Shown here: positions 1 through 9,717 of the stretch, one piece after another
Layout: every line of letters starts with the position of its first letter
How positions within the stretch are numbered: position 1 is the stretch's first letter
DNA from: Pseudomonadota bacterium
GTDB taxonomy: Bacteria; Pseudomonadota; Gammaproteobacteria; Burkholderiales; SG8-39
Assembly (NCBI GenBank): GCA_021811085.1
Contig: JAJZPQ010000016.1
Location: 1 to 64,000 of the forward strand
Length of the DNA stretch: 64,000 bases
Direction: 5' to 3'
The notes under the pieces: model-generated
Databases searched by the model: none
Told to the model about the DNA's origin: nothing
What the model saw: only the letters and a program-made list of their open reading frames with translations
Position numbers and translations under genes: made by a program

Positions 1-47
1 CGCTTTGTCGCAACCACGGCTTGCCCAGATTGCTTTGCCTCGCTCAT
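1..47 (-). CDS. 5' end of an unidentified gene (partial)
   Basis: A leftward reading frame begins with ATG at 47 and stays open to the window edge, giving about 15 residues that start MSEAKQSGQAVV. A strong Shine-Dalgarno sequence (AAGGAGG, 54-60) lies about six bases upstream, which is the main support. The fragment is too short to assign a family. It is divergent from the toxin-antitoxin operon, so the interval 48-193 probably serves both directions. Confidence 0.5.
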   Translation of the reverse strand, partial: MSEAKQSGQAVVATK

Positions 48-142
48 CGTTCGCCTCCTTCGCCAAAAGGACAAACGCTGACATATTCGGCTCAGCTACG
101 GTAGTACGGGGATTTGGGGACGCTTACTTCCGTCTTGCCATG

Positions 143-158
143 AGTCTATAAAAAGACT
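143..158. promoter_or_regulatory. Candidate toxin-antitoxin operator/promoter
   Basis: A perfect inverted repeat AGTCT-N6-AGACT encloses a TATAAA -10-like element (147-152), 36 bases before the antitoxin start. Phd/YefM antitoxins typically repress their own operon by binding palindromes that overlap the promoter. The repeat is seen in the sequence; its role is inferred. Confidence 0.5.
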
Positions 159-193
159 ATATTTGGTCCTAGTCGAACATTAGGAGCACGGCC

Positions 194-469
194 ATGCGCT
201 ACAGATCGCAAGTCAAACCGATCAGCTATCTCAAGGCCAACGCCGCCGAGGTTCTGACACGCCTCGCCGAGCGCCGTGAGCCCTTGGTCATCACGCAAAA
301 CGGTGAAGCCAAGGCAGTGTTGCAGGACGTGGCCTCGTTCGAGGAGACCCAGGAAACCATGGCTTTGCTGAAAATCCTGGCATTGGGTAATCAAGACGTG
401 GCAGCCGGCAAAGTCAAGCCAGTGGCTGATGTCGTGGACCGCCTGCGTGCCAAGCGCGCAACCGTCTGA
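194..469 (+). CDS. Type II antitoxin, Phd/YefM family
   Basis: This 91-residue protein has the Phd/YefM layout. An N-terminal DNA-binding half contains the usual opening (SYLKANAAEVL, then PLVITQNGEAKAVL), and an acidic/helical C-terminal half would wrap the toxin. Its expected role is to neutralise the toxin encoded immediately downstream and to autorepress the operon. It starts at ATG 194 behind a TAGGAG Shine-Dalgarno sequence. Its stop overlaps the toxin start by one base (TGATG), indicating translational coupling. The length is normal for the family. Whether the module stabilises an island or acts in stress cannot be told from the sequence. Confidence 0.88.
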   Translation: MRYRSQVKPISYLKANAAEVLTRLAERREPLVITQNGEAKAVLQDVASFEETQETMALLKILALGNQDVAAGKVKPVADVVDRLRAKRATV

Positions 470-810
470 TGCCAGGCACTTCGGCGAAGTTCGACGTCCT
501 GCTCACCGCGGGCGCCGAGCAGGATTTGGAGGCCATTCACGACTACATCTCGGAGTTCGACTGCGTTGCCAATGCCAACCATGTGTTGGACCAGTTGATG
601 GCAGTCGCGGAGAGTGTGGCGCACTTTCCGGAGCGTGGCAGCTATCCGAAAGAACTGGTCGCGCTGGGCATCAAAGAATACCGCCAGACTTCGTTCAAGC
701 CCTACCGGGTGATTTATCGGGTCGCAGGAAGCCAAGTCATCATCTATCTCATCGCAGACGGCCGACGGGATATGCAATCGCTGCTTGCCCGCAGGCTGCT
801 GGGCGCATAG
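469..810 (+). CDS. Type II toxin, RelE/ParE superfamily
   Basis: This 113-residue protein has the RelE/ParE fold pattern: LTAGAEQDLEAIHDYI as the first helix, a central FPERGSYPKEL segment, YRQTSFKPYRVIYRV as the core beta hairpin, and a C-terminal strand ending near the conserved Arg-rich ADGRRDM. It resembles ParE (gyrase-targeting) more than RelE (ribosome-dependent mRNase), but the target cannot be fixed from sequence alone. The start codon overlaps the antitoxin stop by one base. The gene is intact and converges with the MFS gene ending at 871. Confidence 0.87.
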   Translation: MPGTSAKFDVLLTAGAEQDLEAIHDYISEFDCVANANHVLDQLMAVAESVAHFPERGSYPKELVALGIKEYRQTSFKPYRVIYRVAGSQVIIYLIADGRRDMQSLLARRLLGA

Positions 811-870
811 CCCATCGGCTGAAGCTGGACAACTCGGCGCAATTGCCGCGCAGGCTTGCACCAGCGCCAG

Positions 871-2097
871 CTAGCCTGCGCCCCTTGCATCGGCTCCGCT
901 GCGCAAAGCGAGCAGCGTCCCCAACGCGATGAGCGACAGCGCTGCCGAGACCGTCAGCGCGCCTCGCGCACCCCATGCATCGAGGACCAGGCCGAACGCC
1001 AAGGGCGCCAGCGCCTGCATGCCGCGCGCGACGACCGACAGGAGTCCGGTGCGCTCGCCGTAACCCGCGGGACCGAACAGCGCGAGCGGCAGCGTCCCCT
1101 TGGCAATCGTGATCATGCCGTTGCCGGCGCCATGCAGCATCGCGAAGCCGAAGGCGCCCGCCGGCGTGCCGAATAGCAGCGCAATGAAGGCCACCCCCAC
1201 CGGATGCAGCGCCGTCGCGACGCGCGCGGTGATCAGCGGATGGATGCTGAAGCGTTGGGCAATGCCGAATTCGGCAATCCGCGCCGCTACCTGCGCCGGA
1301 CCGAGCAAAGCGCCGGCGGTGACGGCGATAGCGGTCGTTACACCCGTAGCGACCAGCAGCCCGGGCAGATGCGCCGCCATCGCCGAAGTAACAAATGCGG
1401 TGCTGGCGAAAAACATCGCGAGCAAGATCGAGGTACGGATCGGCGCTGGCGCAAGCGCAGGGCCAGAAACCTTAGCTGCTGCGCCGACCGCTTTGTCCGT
1501 TCCCGCTGTCGGGCGTCTGTCCTCTTCGGGGATGACCAGGAGATTGATCGGCAGGGCGAGCAGGATATGGATGGCCGCCCAGGTCAGGCAGCAGGCACGC
1601 CAGCCGAAGTGCGCCGACAGAAAAGCGCTCAAAGGCCAGCCTACGGTGCTGGCGAATCCGGCGATCAGCGTAATCCCGGTGATCGGCGCGCGCGCCCCCA
1701 TGCCGTGCAGGCGCACCAGCGTCGCGAATGCCGCATCGTAGAGCCCCAGGGCCATGCCCGCACCCAGTACGCACCAGGCAATCATCAGCAGGGCCACGTT
1801 TGCGCTCGCGCCGAGCAGGATTAGCCCGCCGGCGAGTACCAGGTTGGAAATTGCCAGCACGCGCCTGCCGCCGTGCAGATCGATCGCGCGGCCGGCGGCC
1901 GGCCCGGCCAGCGCCATCACCACCAGGGACAGCGAGAATGCGCCGAACACCGTCGATTTTCCGACCCCGAGGTCGGCGGCGATCGGTGCTGCGAGGATCG
2001 CAGGCAGGTAGGTCGAGGACGCCCAGGCGATGGTCTGGGTAATACCGAGCGCGATGACTTGGTGGCTGGTCTTGCCGCTGGCGGAAAACTTTTCCAT
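871..2097 (-). CDS. MFS transporter
   Basis: This 408-residue integral membrane protein has about 12 hydrophobic segments, typical of a major facilitator superfamily permease. The segment between helices 2 and 3 contains GRAIDLHGGRR, the MFS loop A-type motif (GxxxDxxGxR). A Thr/Ala/Lys-rich central loop lies near residues 200-225. ATG at 2097 (MEKFSASGK) is preferred over the TTG three codons upstream. The gene stands alone and points away from the sugar cluster. Its substrate is unknown; a link to the neighbouring importer operon is possible but unsupported, since MalG ends 156 bases upstream of this start. Confidence 0.85.
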   Translation of the reverse strand: MEKFSASGKTSHQVIALGITQTIAWASSTYLPAILAAPIAADLGVGKSTVFGAFSLSLVVMALAGPAAGRAIDLHGGRRVLAISNLVLAGGLILLGASANVALLMIAWCVLGAGMALGLYDAAFATLVRLHGMGARAPITGITLIAGFASTVGWPLSAFLSAHFGWRACCLTWAAIHILLALPINLLVIPEEDRRPTAGTDKAVGAAAKVSGPALAPAPIRTSILLAMFFASTAFVTSAMAAHLPGLLVATGVTTAIAVTAGALLGPAQVAARIAEFGIAQRFSIHPLITARVATALHPVGVAFIALLFGTPAGAFGFAMLHGAGNGMITIAKGTLPLALFGPAGYGERTGLLSVVARGMQALAPLAFGLVLDAWGARGALTVSAALSLIALGTLLALRSGADARGAG

Positions 2098-2252
2098 CGC
2101 CGGCAAGTCTGATGCGTGTGACCGGATTTGTCTATGACGTCTGCGAGGCGTCGATCTTGGCCGCGCCCGCGCGATGAGCGCTTAGCAGGAGGCACGGATA
2201 CGCGCCGGCAATTCGCCTCGGCTCCTCGTATCCAAGATGAGCGAGAAGCCGC

Positions 2253-3095
2253 TCAATCCTTCAGCGCCCCCATGGTCAAGCCCTGCACGATGGACTTGCG
2301 CACGAAGAACGCGAATATGGAAACCGGCAGCACAATCAAGGTAGCGGCGGCGCCGATGCCGGCCCAGTCTATCTTGCCGTAGGAAATGAAGTTGTACACC
2401 GCGACCGGCACCGTCTTGGTCTGCGGCCCGGAGAGGATCAGCGAAAACAGGAACTGGTTCCAGGAGAAGATGAAGGCCATGATCGCCGAGGTGGCGATGC
2501 CGTTGCGCATCAGCGGCAGCACAATCAGGAGAAAGCTCTGCCAGCGCGAGCAGCCGTCGATCATCGCCGCGTCCTCCAGTTCGCCCGGCATGCTCTCGAA
2601 AAACGACACCATCAGCCAGATCACCATCGGCATCGTGATGATCAGGTGGGTGACCGTAAGCGCGCTGTAGCTGTCGATCAGCTTCAGGTAGCGGAAAATG
2701 ATGTACCACGGCAGCAGATAGCTCACGAACGGCGTCATGCGCGCAATCAGGATCAGGATGCCGATCTTTCCCTGGCGGTACTTGGCGATCGAATAGGCTG
2801 CCGGCAATCCCAGCACCAGCGAGATCGCGGTGGCCAGGGTGGCGATGATCAGGCTGTTCATCAAGTAATGGAAGAAATTGTATTGCTCGAACACCGCCCG
2901 GAAATTTTCCAGCGTCGGCATGAAAATGAACTCCGGCGGATAGGAAATGTTCTGCACGCCGGTTTTGAGCCCGGTCATGATCATCCAGACGAACACGAAC
3001 AGCGGCGGCGCGCATAGCGCGATCGCGCCCGCATAGAACAGGATCGTCTTCAGCGCTTTGGCGGTTCGATTCTTGGCCATATCCGTTCCGGTCAC
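2253..3095 (-). CDS. CUT1 carbohydrate ABC transporter permease (MalG/UgpE type)
   Basis: This 280-residue inner-membrane permease has six predicted helices. The cytoplasmic EAA loop is visible in the C-terminal half (EDAAMIDGCSRWQSF followed by LP), which docks on the ATPase. It belongs to the MalG-type subunit of CUT1 importers for oligosaccharides, glycerol-3-phosphate and polyols. The GTG start overlaps the stop of the MalF-type gene (GTGA), so the two are translationally coupled; an in-frame ATG lies five codons further in. It is the last gene of the leftward importer operon. Confidence 0.93.
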   Translation of the reverse strand: MTGTDMAKNRTAKALKTILFYAGAIALCAPPLFVFVWMIMTGLKTGVQNISYPPEFIFMPTLENFRAVFEQYNFFHYLMNSLIIATLATAISLVLGLPAAYSIAKYRQGKIGILILIARMTPFVSYLLPWYIIFRYLKLIDSYSALTVTHLIITMPMVIWLMVSFFESMPGELEDAAMIDGCSRWQSFLLIVLPLMRNGIATSAIMAFIFSWNQFLFSLILSGPQTKTVPVAVYNFISYGKIDWAGIGAAATLIVLPVSIFAFFVRKSIVQGLTMGALKD

Positions 3096-4003
3096 ACCGC
3101 GGACGCATCGCGCCGCAGGCGGTTCATGAGCACGTTGAACACCAGCACCACCAGAAACACCACCACCATCAGGGCCGAGCCATAGCCGGCCTTGAAGAAG
3201 CCGAAGCTCACGTTGTAGGAATACAGGTAAAGCGTCTCCGACGCGATGCCGGGCCCGCCCTGGGTGATGGTGTAGATCATGTCGAATTCCTTGAGGTTAT
3301 CCAGGGAGCGCAGCATCAGCGCGGCGATCAGCACCGGCCGGATCAGCGGCAGCGTGATGTACCAGAAGATCTGCAGCGGGTTCGCGCCGTCGATGCGCGC
3401 CGCCTCGTAGGGATCCTGCGGCAGGGACTTCAGGCCCGCGAGCACGATCAGCGTGATCATCGGCGTCCATTTCCAGACGTCGACCATCACCAGAGTCGGC
3501 ACGACCATATGCTCGCTGCTGACCCACAGTCCCGGCGGTAGCCCGATGCTCGTGAGCATATAGTTGATCACGCCGATTTCGGGATTCAGCATGATGCGCC
3601 AGATCAGCGCGACGGCGACCGGCGTCGCGGCAAACGGGATGATGTAGATCGCCTGCACCGCTTCGCTGCCCCTGAAGGCGCGGTTGAAATAGAGCGCGAT
3701 CATCAGGCCGAGAAACAGCTCCAGCGCAAGGCTCGCACCGCTGAAATAGACCATCACCTTCACGCCGTTCCAGACGCGCTCATCCCCGAACGCTTCGACG
3801 AAATTGTCGAAGCCGATGAACTGCGGCTGCCCCAGCCCGACGGTCCATTTGGTGAACGTCAGGTAGAGGTTGAACACGATGGGCAGAACAATGATCAGAA
3901 ACAGCACGGCCACCGCGGGCGCCGGAAAGAAAAAGCGCTGGCGGCGATCGACGAAACGGGAGATGGCGCTGAATGCAGCCGTCATTTCAGTGAATTCACC
4001 CAT
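3092..4003 (-). CDS. CUT1 carbohydrate ABC transporter permease (MalF/UgpA type)
   Basis: This 303-residue permease subunit pairs with the MalG-type protein. The EAA motif is clear (YEAARIDGANPLQIFWYITLP), as is the FxGxxNF-type periplasmic segment (FIGFDNFVEAF) common to MalF/UgpA proteins. It lacks the long extra periplasmic loop of E. coli MalF, so it is the short UgpA/LacF kind. It sits between the binding protein and malG-like genes and overlaps the latter by four bases. The substrate is not shown by this subunit. Confidence 0.93.
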   Translation of the reverse strand: MGEFTEMTAAFSAISRFVDRRQRFFFPAPAVAVLFLIIVLPIVFNLYLTFTKWTVGLGQPQFIGFDNFVEAFGDERVWNGVKVMVYFSGASLALELFLGLMIALYFNRAFRGSEAVQAIYIIPFAATPVAVALIWRIMLNPEIGVINYMLTSIGLPPGLWVSSEHMVVPTLVMVDVWKWTPMITLIVLAGLKSLPQDPYEAARIDGANPLQIFWYITLPLIRPVLIAALMLRSLDNLKEFDMIYTITQGGPGIASETLYLYSYNVSFGFFKAGYGSALMVVVFLVVLVFNVLMNRLRRDASAV

Positions 4004-4057
4004 GGGAAACCGGATCCGCCCGCGTCGAGCGCGGCGGGCAGACCCGGCAACACCAAA

Positions 4058-5365
4058 TTACCGCTCCATCTTCTTGTCCATCAGTTCGGCCGCCTTCCTC
4101 GCAGAAGCGGCTACGTCCTTGCCTTCGATCGCGTCCACGATCACCTGACCGGTGATGTCGCGAATCTCGGGCACGTTGATCACGGGCGGGTTCCATTGGC
4201 CCTGGCCGATGTCGAAGGACTTCATCGTCGCGGCGGTCCAGTCCGGCTGCTTGTCGTTGGCCTTGTATTCCTTGGAATCCCATGACGATTTACGCCCGGA
4301 CGGGACGCCGGCGAGCAGCGCGCCGAGACAATTCTCCTTGTTGGTCGCCCACTGAACAAAAAGCCAAGCCGCCTTCTGCCGCTCGGGCGTGCTGGCCTTC
4401 GCGATCGAGAGACTCCAGTTGGAGACATGCGGCAGGCGCAAGCCTTTCGGACCGGCCGGAATCACGGCATAGCCGACCAGGCCGGCCACTTTCGATTCCT
4501 TCGGGTTCTCGTACAGCGCCTTGAACACGTTGGCGTCGTAGATCATCGCCGCCTTGCCCTCCATGAAGGCGGAGGTGCTCTCGGCCCAATGCAGCATGGT
4601 GCCGCCCTGCGGTCCGTAGTTCCTGAGCAAATCGCCGTAGAACTTGAACGCAGCGATGTCCTCGGGAGAGGCGAAATTCGACTTACCCTGCGCGTTGGTC
4701 CAGGAACCGCCGAAGCTATAGAGGAAGTCGACCCACTGGGAGGTGGCCGCCGCTTTCTTGCCGCGCAGCGTGATGCCGACGAGCTTTTTGCCGTCCACCT
4801 CCTTGCCGTGGAAGAACTTGGCAGTGGCTTCCAACTCCTTCATGGTCGTGGGGACCTTCTGCTTGAACTTGGCGAACAGATCCTTGCGATACGCCAGCAG
4901 CGAGGTCTCGGCGTTGATGACGACGCCGATCTGCTTGCCGTCCACCGAGGACGCCTTGGCGAAGCTGGCGAAGAAGTCCTTCGGATCCCAGGAACGATCG
5001 GTCAGCTTGGGGTCGGCGATGTACGCATCCAGAGGCTGCAGCCATCCCGCCTTGGAGTAGTACAGGTCGTCCTGACCCGGCATGATCATGTAGCCGTCCA
5101 CCTTGCCGCCGGAATTCAGTTCGATCGTGAGCTTGTTGCGGTACTGATCCTCGGGAAAGGCCTCGATCACGACCTTGATGCCGGTCAGTTTCTCGAACTC
5201 GGCCACCTTCGGCTCGATGTAGGTCGTAAACGGATGCTTGTTCATCAGGAAACGAATCTCGGTTCCCTGAGATTGTTTCCAGTCGATCTGGGCGGATGCG
5301 CTCGCCGAGATCAGACTGGTGCACAGCAGGCCCGCCAACGCGACAAATTTCAGTGCCTTTCTCAT
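4058..5365 (-). CDS. ABC transporter sugar-binding protein (CUT1, family 1)
   Basis: This 435-residue periplasmic binding protein has a Sec signal peptide: a Lys-containing n-region, a hydrophobic core and cleavage near SASA-QIDW. It has the MalE/UgpB-type bilobal fold, with typical elements such as EFEKLTGIKVV near the N-terminus, FMEGKAAM in the second lobe and a C-terminal domain rich in helices. ATG 5365 is chosen over an upstream start because a GGAGG Shine-Dalgarno sequence lies just before it. It captures the substrate for the MalF/MalG-type permeases downstream. The ligand is unknown; neighbours suggest a sugar acid, polyol or modified hexose. Confidence 0.92.
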   Translation of the reverse strand: MRKALKFVALAGLLCTSLISASASAQIDWKQSQGTEIRFLMNKHPFTTYIEPKVAEFEKLTGIKVVIEAFPEDQYRNKLTIELNSGGKVDGYMIMPGQDDLYYSKAGWLQPLDAYIADPKLTDRSWDPKDFFASFAKASSVDGKQIGVVINAETSLLAYRKDLFAKFKQKVPTTMKELEATAKFFHGKEVDGKKLVGITLRGKKAAATSQWVDFLYSFGGSWTNAQGKSNFASPEDIAAFKFYGDLLRNYGPQGGTMLHWAESTSAFMEGKAAMIYDANVFKALYENPKESKVAGLVGYAVIPAGPKGLRLPHVSNWSLSIAKASTPERQKAAWLFVQWATNKENCLGALLAGVPSGRKSSWDSKEYKANDKQPDWTAATMKSFDIGQGQWNPPVINVPEIRDITGQVIVDAIEGKDVAASARKAAELMDKKMER

Positions 5366-5401
5366 ACAGTGCCTCCTAGTCAAGTGATATTGCCAAATGC
5401 G

Positions 5402-6505
<1,104 letters not shown>

Positions 6506-6550
6506 GTCGCGTGTCTCTTTCGTCGGGTGCTCGGTCTCTGCCGCAGCGGT

Positions 6551-7402
6551 CTAAATCGAGTAAGCAGAAAACCCGCCGTCGATGGGCACCACCACGCCGG
6601 TCACGAATGCGGAAGCGTCCGACAACAGCCACACCAAAGCGCCGATCAGGTCGTCGGGCTCGCCATACCGGCCCATGGGCGTGTGCGCGATCACCTGGCG
6701 CGCACGCGGCAGCAGTTCGCCCGTCGCGGCATCGATATGCAGGAAGCGCAACTGCTCGGTCATGAAGAAGCCGGGTGCGAGCGCGTTGACGCGCACACCG
6801 GCGTGGGAAAAATGCACCGCCAGCCACTGGGTGAAATTGCTCACCGCAGCTTTCGCGGCCGAATAGGCGGCCACCTTCGTCAGCGGCATGAGGGCGCTCA
6901 TCGAGGAAATGTTGACGATCGATCCTTTGCCCCGGGCGACCATGCCGCGGGAAAACGTTTGTGTCGTCAGAAACGTGCCCATGAAATTCAAGTCGAACAC
7001 GTGGCGGAATCCGGCCGGATCGAGATCGAAGAAGGACTGCGCCGCAGCGTCCGCCTGGACCGGCTGCGCGAATTCGACCGAGGTACTTCCCCGGGGATCA
7101 TTCCCTCCGGCGCCGTTGATCAGCAGATCGGGAGATCCCCAGGCTGCGCAGACCGCGTCACAGCATTGCCGCAGTTGAACTGCATCGAGCACGTCGCAGC
7201 CAAAGGCGAGTGCCGTGCCGCCGGCGCGCGTGATCGCCTGCGCCCGGGCTTCTGCTTTTTCCAGGCTGATGTCCAGAACCGCCACGTTCACGCCCATCGT
7301 TCCCAACGCGTCGGCCATCGCGCCGCACAGCGCGCCCCCGCCGCCGGTGATGACGACCGTCTTTCCGCCCAGATCGAAACGCTGCAACTGCGCGTTGCCC
7401 AT
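6551..7402 (-). CDS. SDR oxidoreductase, D-mannonate oxidoreductase-like
   Basis: This 283-residue classical short-chain dehydrogenase has a nucleotide-binding glycine motif near residue 20 (TGGGGALCG), NGAGG near residue 96, a catalytic Ser around 166-167 and the Y180-x3-K184 pair (AYSAAK). The FNFTQWLAVHF-like stretch (SNFTQWLAVHF) and the end VPIDGGFSAYS closely resemble the Bacillus YjmF/UxuB-type SDRs that interconvert fructuronate and mannonate. It would oxidise a hydroxyl of the imported sugar acid or polyol with NAD(P). ATG 7402 has a GGAGG sequence upstream and lies 25 bases after the kinase stop. Confidence 0.85.
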   Translation of the reverse strand: MGNAQLQRFDLGGKTVVITGGGGALCGAMADALGTMGVNVAVLDISLEKAEARAQAITRAGGTALAFGCDVLDAVQLRQCCDAVCAAWGSPDLLINGAGGNDPRGSTSVEFAQPVQADAAAQSFFDLDPAGFRHVFDLNFMGTFLTTQTFSRGMVARGKGSIVNISSMSALMPLTKVAAYSAAKAAVSNFTQWLAVHFSHAGVRVNALAPGFFMTEQLRFLHIDAATGELLPRARQVIAHTPMGRYGEPDDLIGALVWLLSDASAFVTGVVVPIDGGFSAYSI

Positions 7403-7426
7403 GTCACCCTGCCTCCGAGCCCGCAC

Positions 7427-8455
7427 TCACAGTCCGCCGCGCTCGTCGGCGAACGCGATCACTTCATCCCAGAACGGCATGGATATCGAGCAGCCGTGCC
7501 GGGTCACCACCATCGCACCGCAGGCGTTGCCGAGCCGCGCCGCCTTGTGCAGACTCCATCCCTTTACGTAGCCGTAGAGAAAGCCCGCGCCGAAGGCATC
7601 GCCCGCCCCGAGGATGTTCTGCACCGTCACCGGGAACCCCGGCACGTCCTCCGGCGCCCTGCCCCGCTGGTGGATGCGGCAACCCGCCTCCCCGAGTTTC
7701 TCGACCACTAGCGCGGGTCCCAAATCCAGCAGATCGGCCACGTGTTCCGCCGTATTGCCGCTGACGCGGGCGTCGCTGATCTGCGAGTGCGTCAATCGAA
7801 CCGAACGCGTATCGGTCAGCATCGCCGCGTTGATCTCGTCTTCGGTGCCCATGATGATGTCGGCGCAACGCAGCGCGGAGCGCACCGCCGTGCCGAACGC
7901 GCGCGGGTCGTGCCACTGGTTCGGCCGGAAATCCAGGTCGAGGACCACGGTCGCGCCCGCCTTGCGCGCGAGCTCCGCCGCATACAGCGTGGCGCTGCGG
8001 CTCGGCTCCTGGCTCAGATTCGTGCCGGCGAACTGGAATACGCGGCTCTCTCCGATCGGCGCGGCCAGCACATCGTCGATCGATAGCGCAATATCGGCGC
8101 AGTTGTCGCGGTAGAACACCAGCGGAAACTTGTCGGGCGGCTCGATGCCGAGCACGACGGCACTCGTGTGGCGTCCGGGTTTGCGCGGGCTGAACGCGAT
8201 GTCCACGCCTTCCTGCGTCAGAAAATGGGCGACGAAATCGCCGACCGGATCCTCGCCGAACGCGGTCAGGAGCGCAGATTTCAATCCCAGCCGGCGGCAG
8301 CCGACGCTCATGTTCGTGGGCGAGCCGCCGACGTAGGCAGCGAAGCTGCGGATATCGACAAACCTGGCCCCGATATCGTTGCTGTAAAGGTCCATGCCGG
8401 AACGGCCCATGTGAAAGGTATCGTAAGCACGCTCGGGCTGGCGCTGGGGTTCCAT
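7427..8455 (-). CDS. PfkB-family sugar kinase, IolC-like
   Basis: This 342-residue ribokinase-family protein resembles 5-dehydro-2-deoxygluconokinase (IolC): MGRSGMDLYS near the N-terminus, YVGGSPTNMSVG around residue 41, FPLVFYRDNCADIAL in the middle and the PfkB signature GAGDAFGAGF with catalytic Asp286. It phosphorylates a sugar or sugar-acid hydroxyl using ATP. No other inositol gene (iolA, B, D, E, G) is present, and the aldolase across the intergenic region is LacD-type. The true substrate may therefore not be the inositol intermediate. It is the first gene of the leftward operon. Confidence 0.82.
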   Translation of the reverse strand: MEPQRQPERAYDTFHMGRSGMDLYSNDIGARFVDIRSFAAYVGGSPTNMSVGCRRLGLKSALLTAFGEDPVGDFVAHFLTQEGVDIAFSPRKPGRHTSAVVLGIEPPDKFPLVFYRDNCADIALSIDDVLAAPIGESRVFQFAGTNLSQEPSRSATLYAAELARKAGATVVLDLDFRPNQWHDPRAFGTAVRSALRCADIIMGTEDEINAAMLTDTRSVRLTHSQISDARVSGNTAEHVADLLDLGPALVVEKLGEAGCRIHQRGRAPEDVPGFPVTVQNILGAGDAFGAGFLYGYVKGWSLHKAARLGNACGAMVVTRHGCSISMPFWDEVIAFADERGGL

Positions 8456-8490
8456 GCCATGAATTAGATAGCGCGAGGCGGAGTCGACAG

Positions 8491-8504
8491 TTGATTATTG
8501 TCAA
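8491..8504. promoter_or_regulatory. Candidate operator between kinase operon and aldolase
   Basis: TTGAT-TATT-GTCAA is a near-perfect palindrome in the 161-base gap between the divergent kinase (start 8455) and aldolase (start 8617). It also contains a TTGACA sequence on the minus strand. It could be a LacI/DeoR-type operator or a CRP/FNR-type site; no regulator gene lies beside it. Confidence 0.4.
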
Positions 8505-8616
8505 TAGACTTTACGAATCGGCGCGTACATTCGGTGCGCTGCCCCGGGGCGTAGGCCGCTCGTCTGGGTCGCGCTGACGGCCGGCTACGGCGCTATTTGA
8601 TTGCTCTACCCAAACA

Positions 8617-9678
8617 ATGTCAGAAAGTCGCATGACCACCCAATTGCGCCTCGGTAAACCATGGGGCCTGCGCCGCATGGCGACGCCGGCCGGTCACTTC
8701 AACATGATGGCCGTGGACCAGCGCCATCAGATTGCGTCTTTCATTGCGAAAAAGCTCGGCATCGCCGCAGACGCCGTGAGCTTCGCCGACATGGTCGCGA
8801 TCAAGCGCCTGCTGGTGCAGGAACTGGGTGCGCAGGTCAGCGCAGTCCTGCTGGACCCGAACTTTTCGTTTCCCGGCGCGCTGCAAACGCTGCCTGCGCG
8901 CACCGGCTTCCTCGCGACGCTCGAGGACCATCGCTATGAAGACAGCCCGGGAGGCCGCAGATCGCATTCGATATCCAACTGGAGCGTCGAACAAATCAAA
9001 CGCGCGGGCGGCGACGGTGTGAAATTGCTGACCTGGTTTCGGCCCGACGCCGACCCGGACATCCTCGCGCACCAGAAAGCCTTCGTTGAGAATGTCGGCA
9101 ATGAATGCCGCCGCCACGACATTGCGCTGGTGCTGGAACTACTGGTGTACCCGTTTGCCAACGCTGCGAGGCACGCTTCCGATGATTTCGACTCGCCTGA
9201 CAAGCACGCCGAACTGGTGCTCGCGGGCGTGCGCGAGTTCGTGCGTCCGCGCTACGGCGTGGACCTGCTGAAGCTCGAAAGCCCGCTGCCAGGCGCGACG
9301 CTGCCGCCGCGCGACGGCGGCAGCGCGCATCTGCAGGCGCAACGATGGTTCGACGCGATGGGCGCCATCTGCCGCGATGCCGGCATGCCTTGGGTGATGC
9401 TCTCCGCCGGCGTCACAGCGGCGCAGTTCCTACGGGTGATGGAGTACGCCTACGCCGCCGGCGCCAACGGCTTCCTCGCCGGACGCGCCATCTGGTGGGA
9501 CGCGTTGCAGCAATTTCCGGACATGGCGAATTTCGCAGCGCAACTGCGCGCGCAAGGCCGCGCCACCTTGCGCGAACTCGATGCGCTCACGCTGCGCGCG
9601 GGCAGCCAGTGGCGCCCGGACTACAGCGCCCTGGACGGCATCAAGTCCGAAGGCGAGGTGTGCGCGACGTATATCTAG
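8617..9678 (+). CDS. Class I aldolase, tagatose-1,6-bisphosphate aldolase (LacD) type
   Basis: This 353-residue protein aligns along its whole length with the LacD family: MAVDQRHQ near residue 31, GDGVKLLTWF near 132 (LacD has AVKFLLYY), LVLELLVYPF near 171, the Schiff-base segment GVDLLKLE with Lys219, LSAGVTAAQF and the GRAIWW block. LacD enzymes cleave ketose-1,6-bisphosphates or related phospho-sugars to dihydroxyacetone phosphate and an aldehyde. The sulfosugar aldolase YihT belongs to the same superfamily. Being divergent from the SDR-kinase-importer operon, it likely performs the cleavage step of that pathway. Confidence 0.85.
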   Translation: MSESRMTTQLRLGKPWGLRRMATPAGHFNMMAVDQRHQIASFIAKKLGIAADAVSFADMVAIKRLLVQELGAQVSAVLLDPNFSFPGALQTLPARTGFLATLEDHRYEDSPGGRRSHSISNWSVEQIKRAGGDGVKLLTWFRPDADPDILAHQKAFVENVGNECRRHDIALVLELLVYPFANAARHASDDFDSPDKHAELVLAGVREFVRPRYGVDLLKLESPLPGATLPPRDGGSAHLQAQRWFDAMGAICRDAGMPWVMLSAGVTAAQFLRVMEYAYAAGANGFLAGRAIWWDALQQFPDMANFAAQLRAQGRATLRELDALTLRAGSQWRPDYSALDGIKSEGEVCATYI

Positions 9679-9717
9679 CTGGAAATCGTTGCAATATCCC
9701 TGGCGGGCGCTCACCGA

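Noticed and set aside
97-140. A TTGGGGACGCTTACTTCC stretch resembling short sequences seen next to REP/RAYT elements
   Set aside because: It occurs once here with no partner repeat or transposase gene, so no element can be supported.
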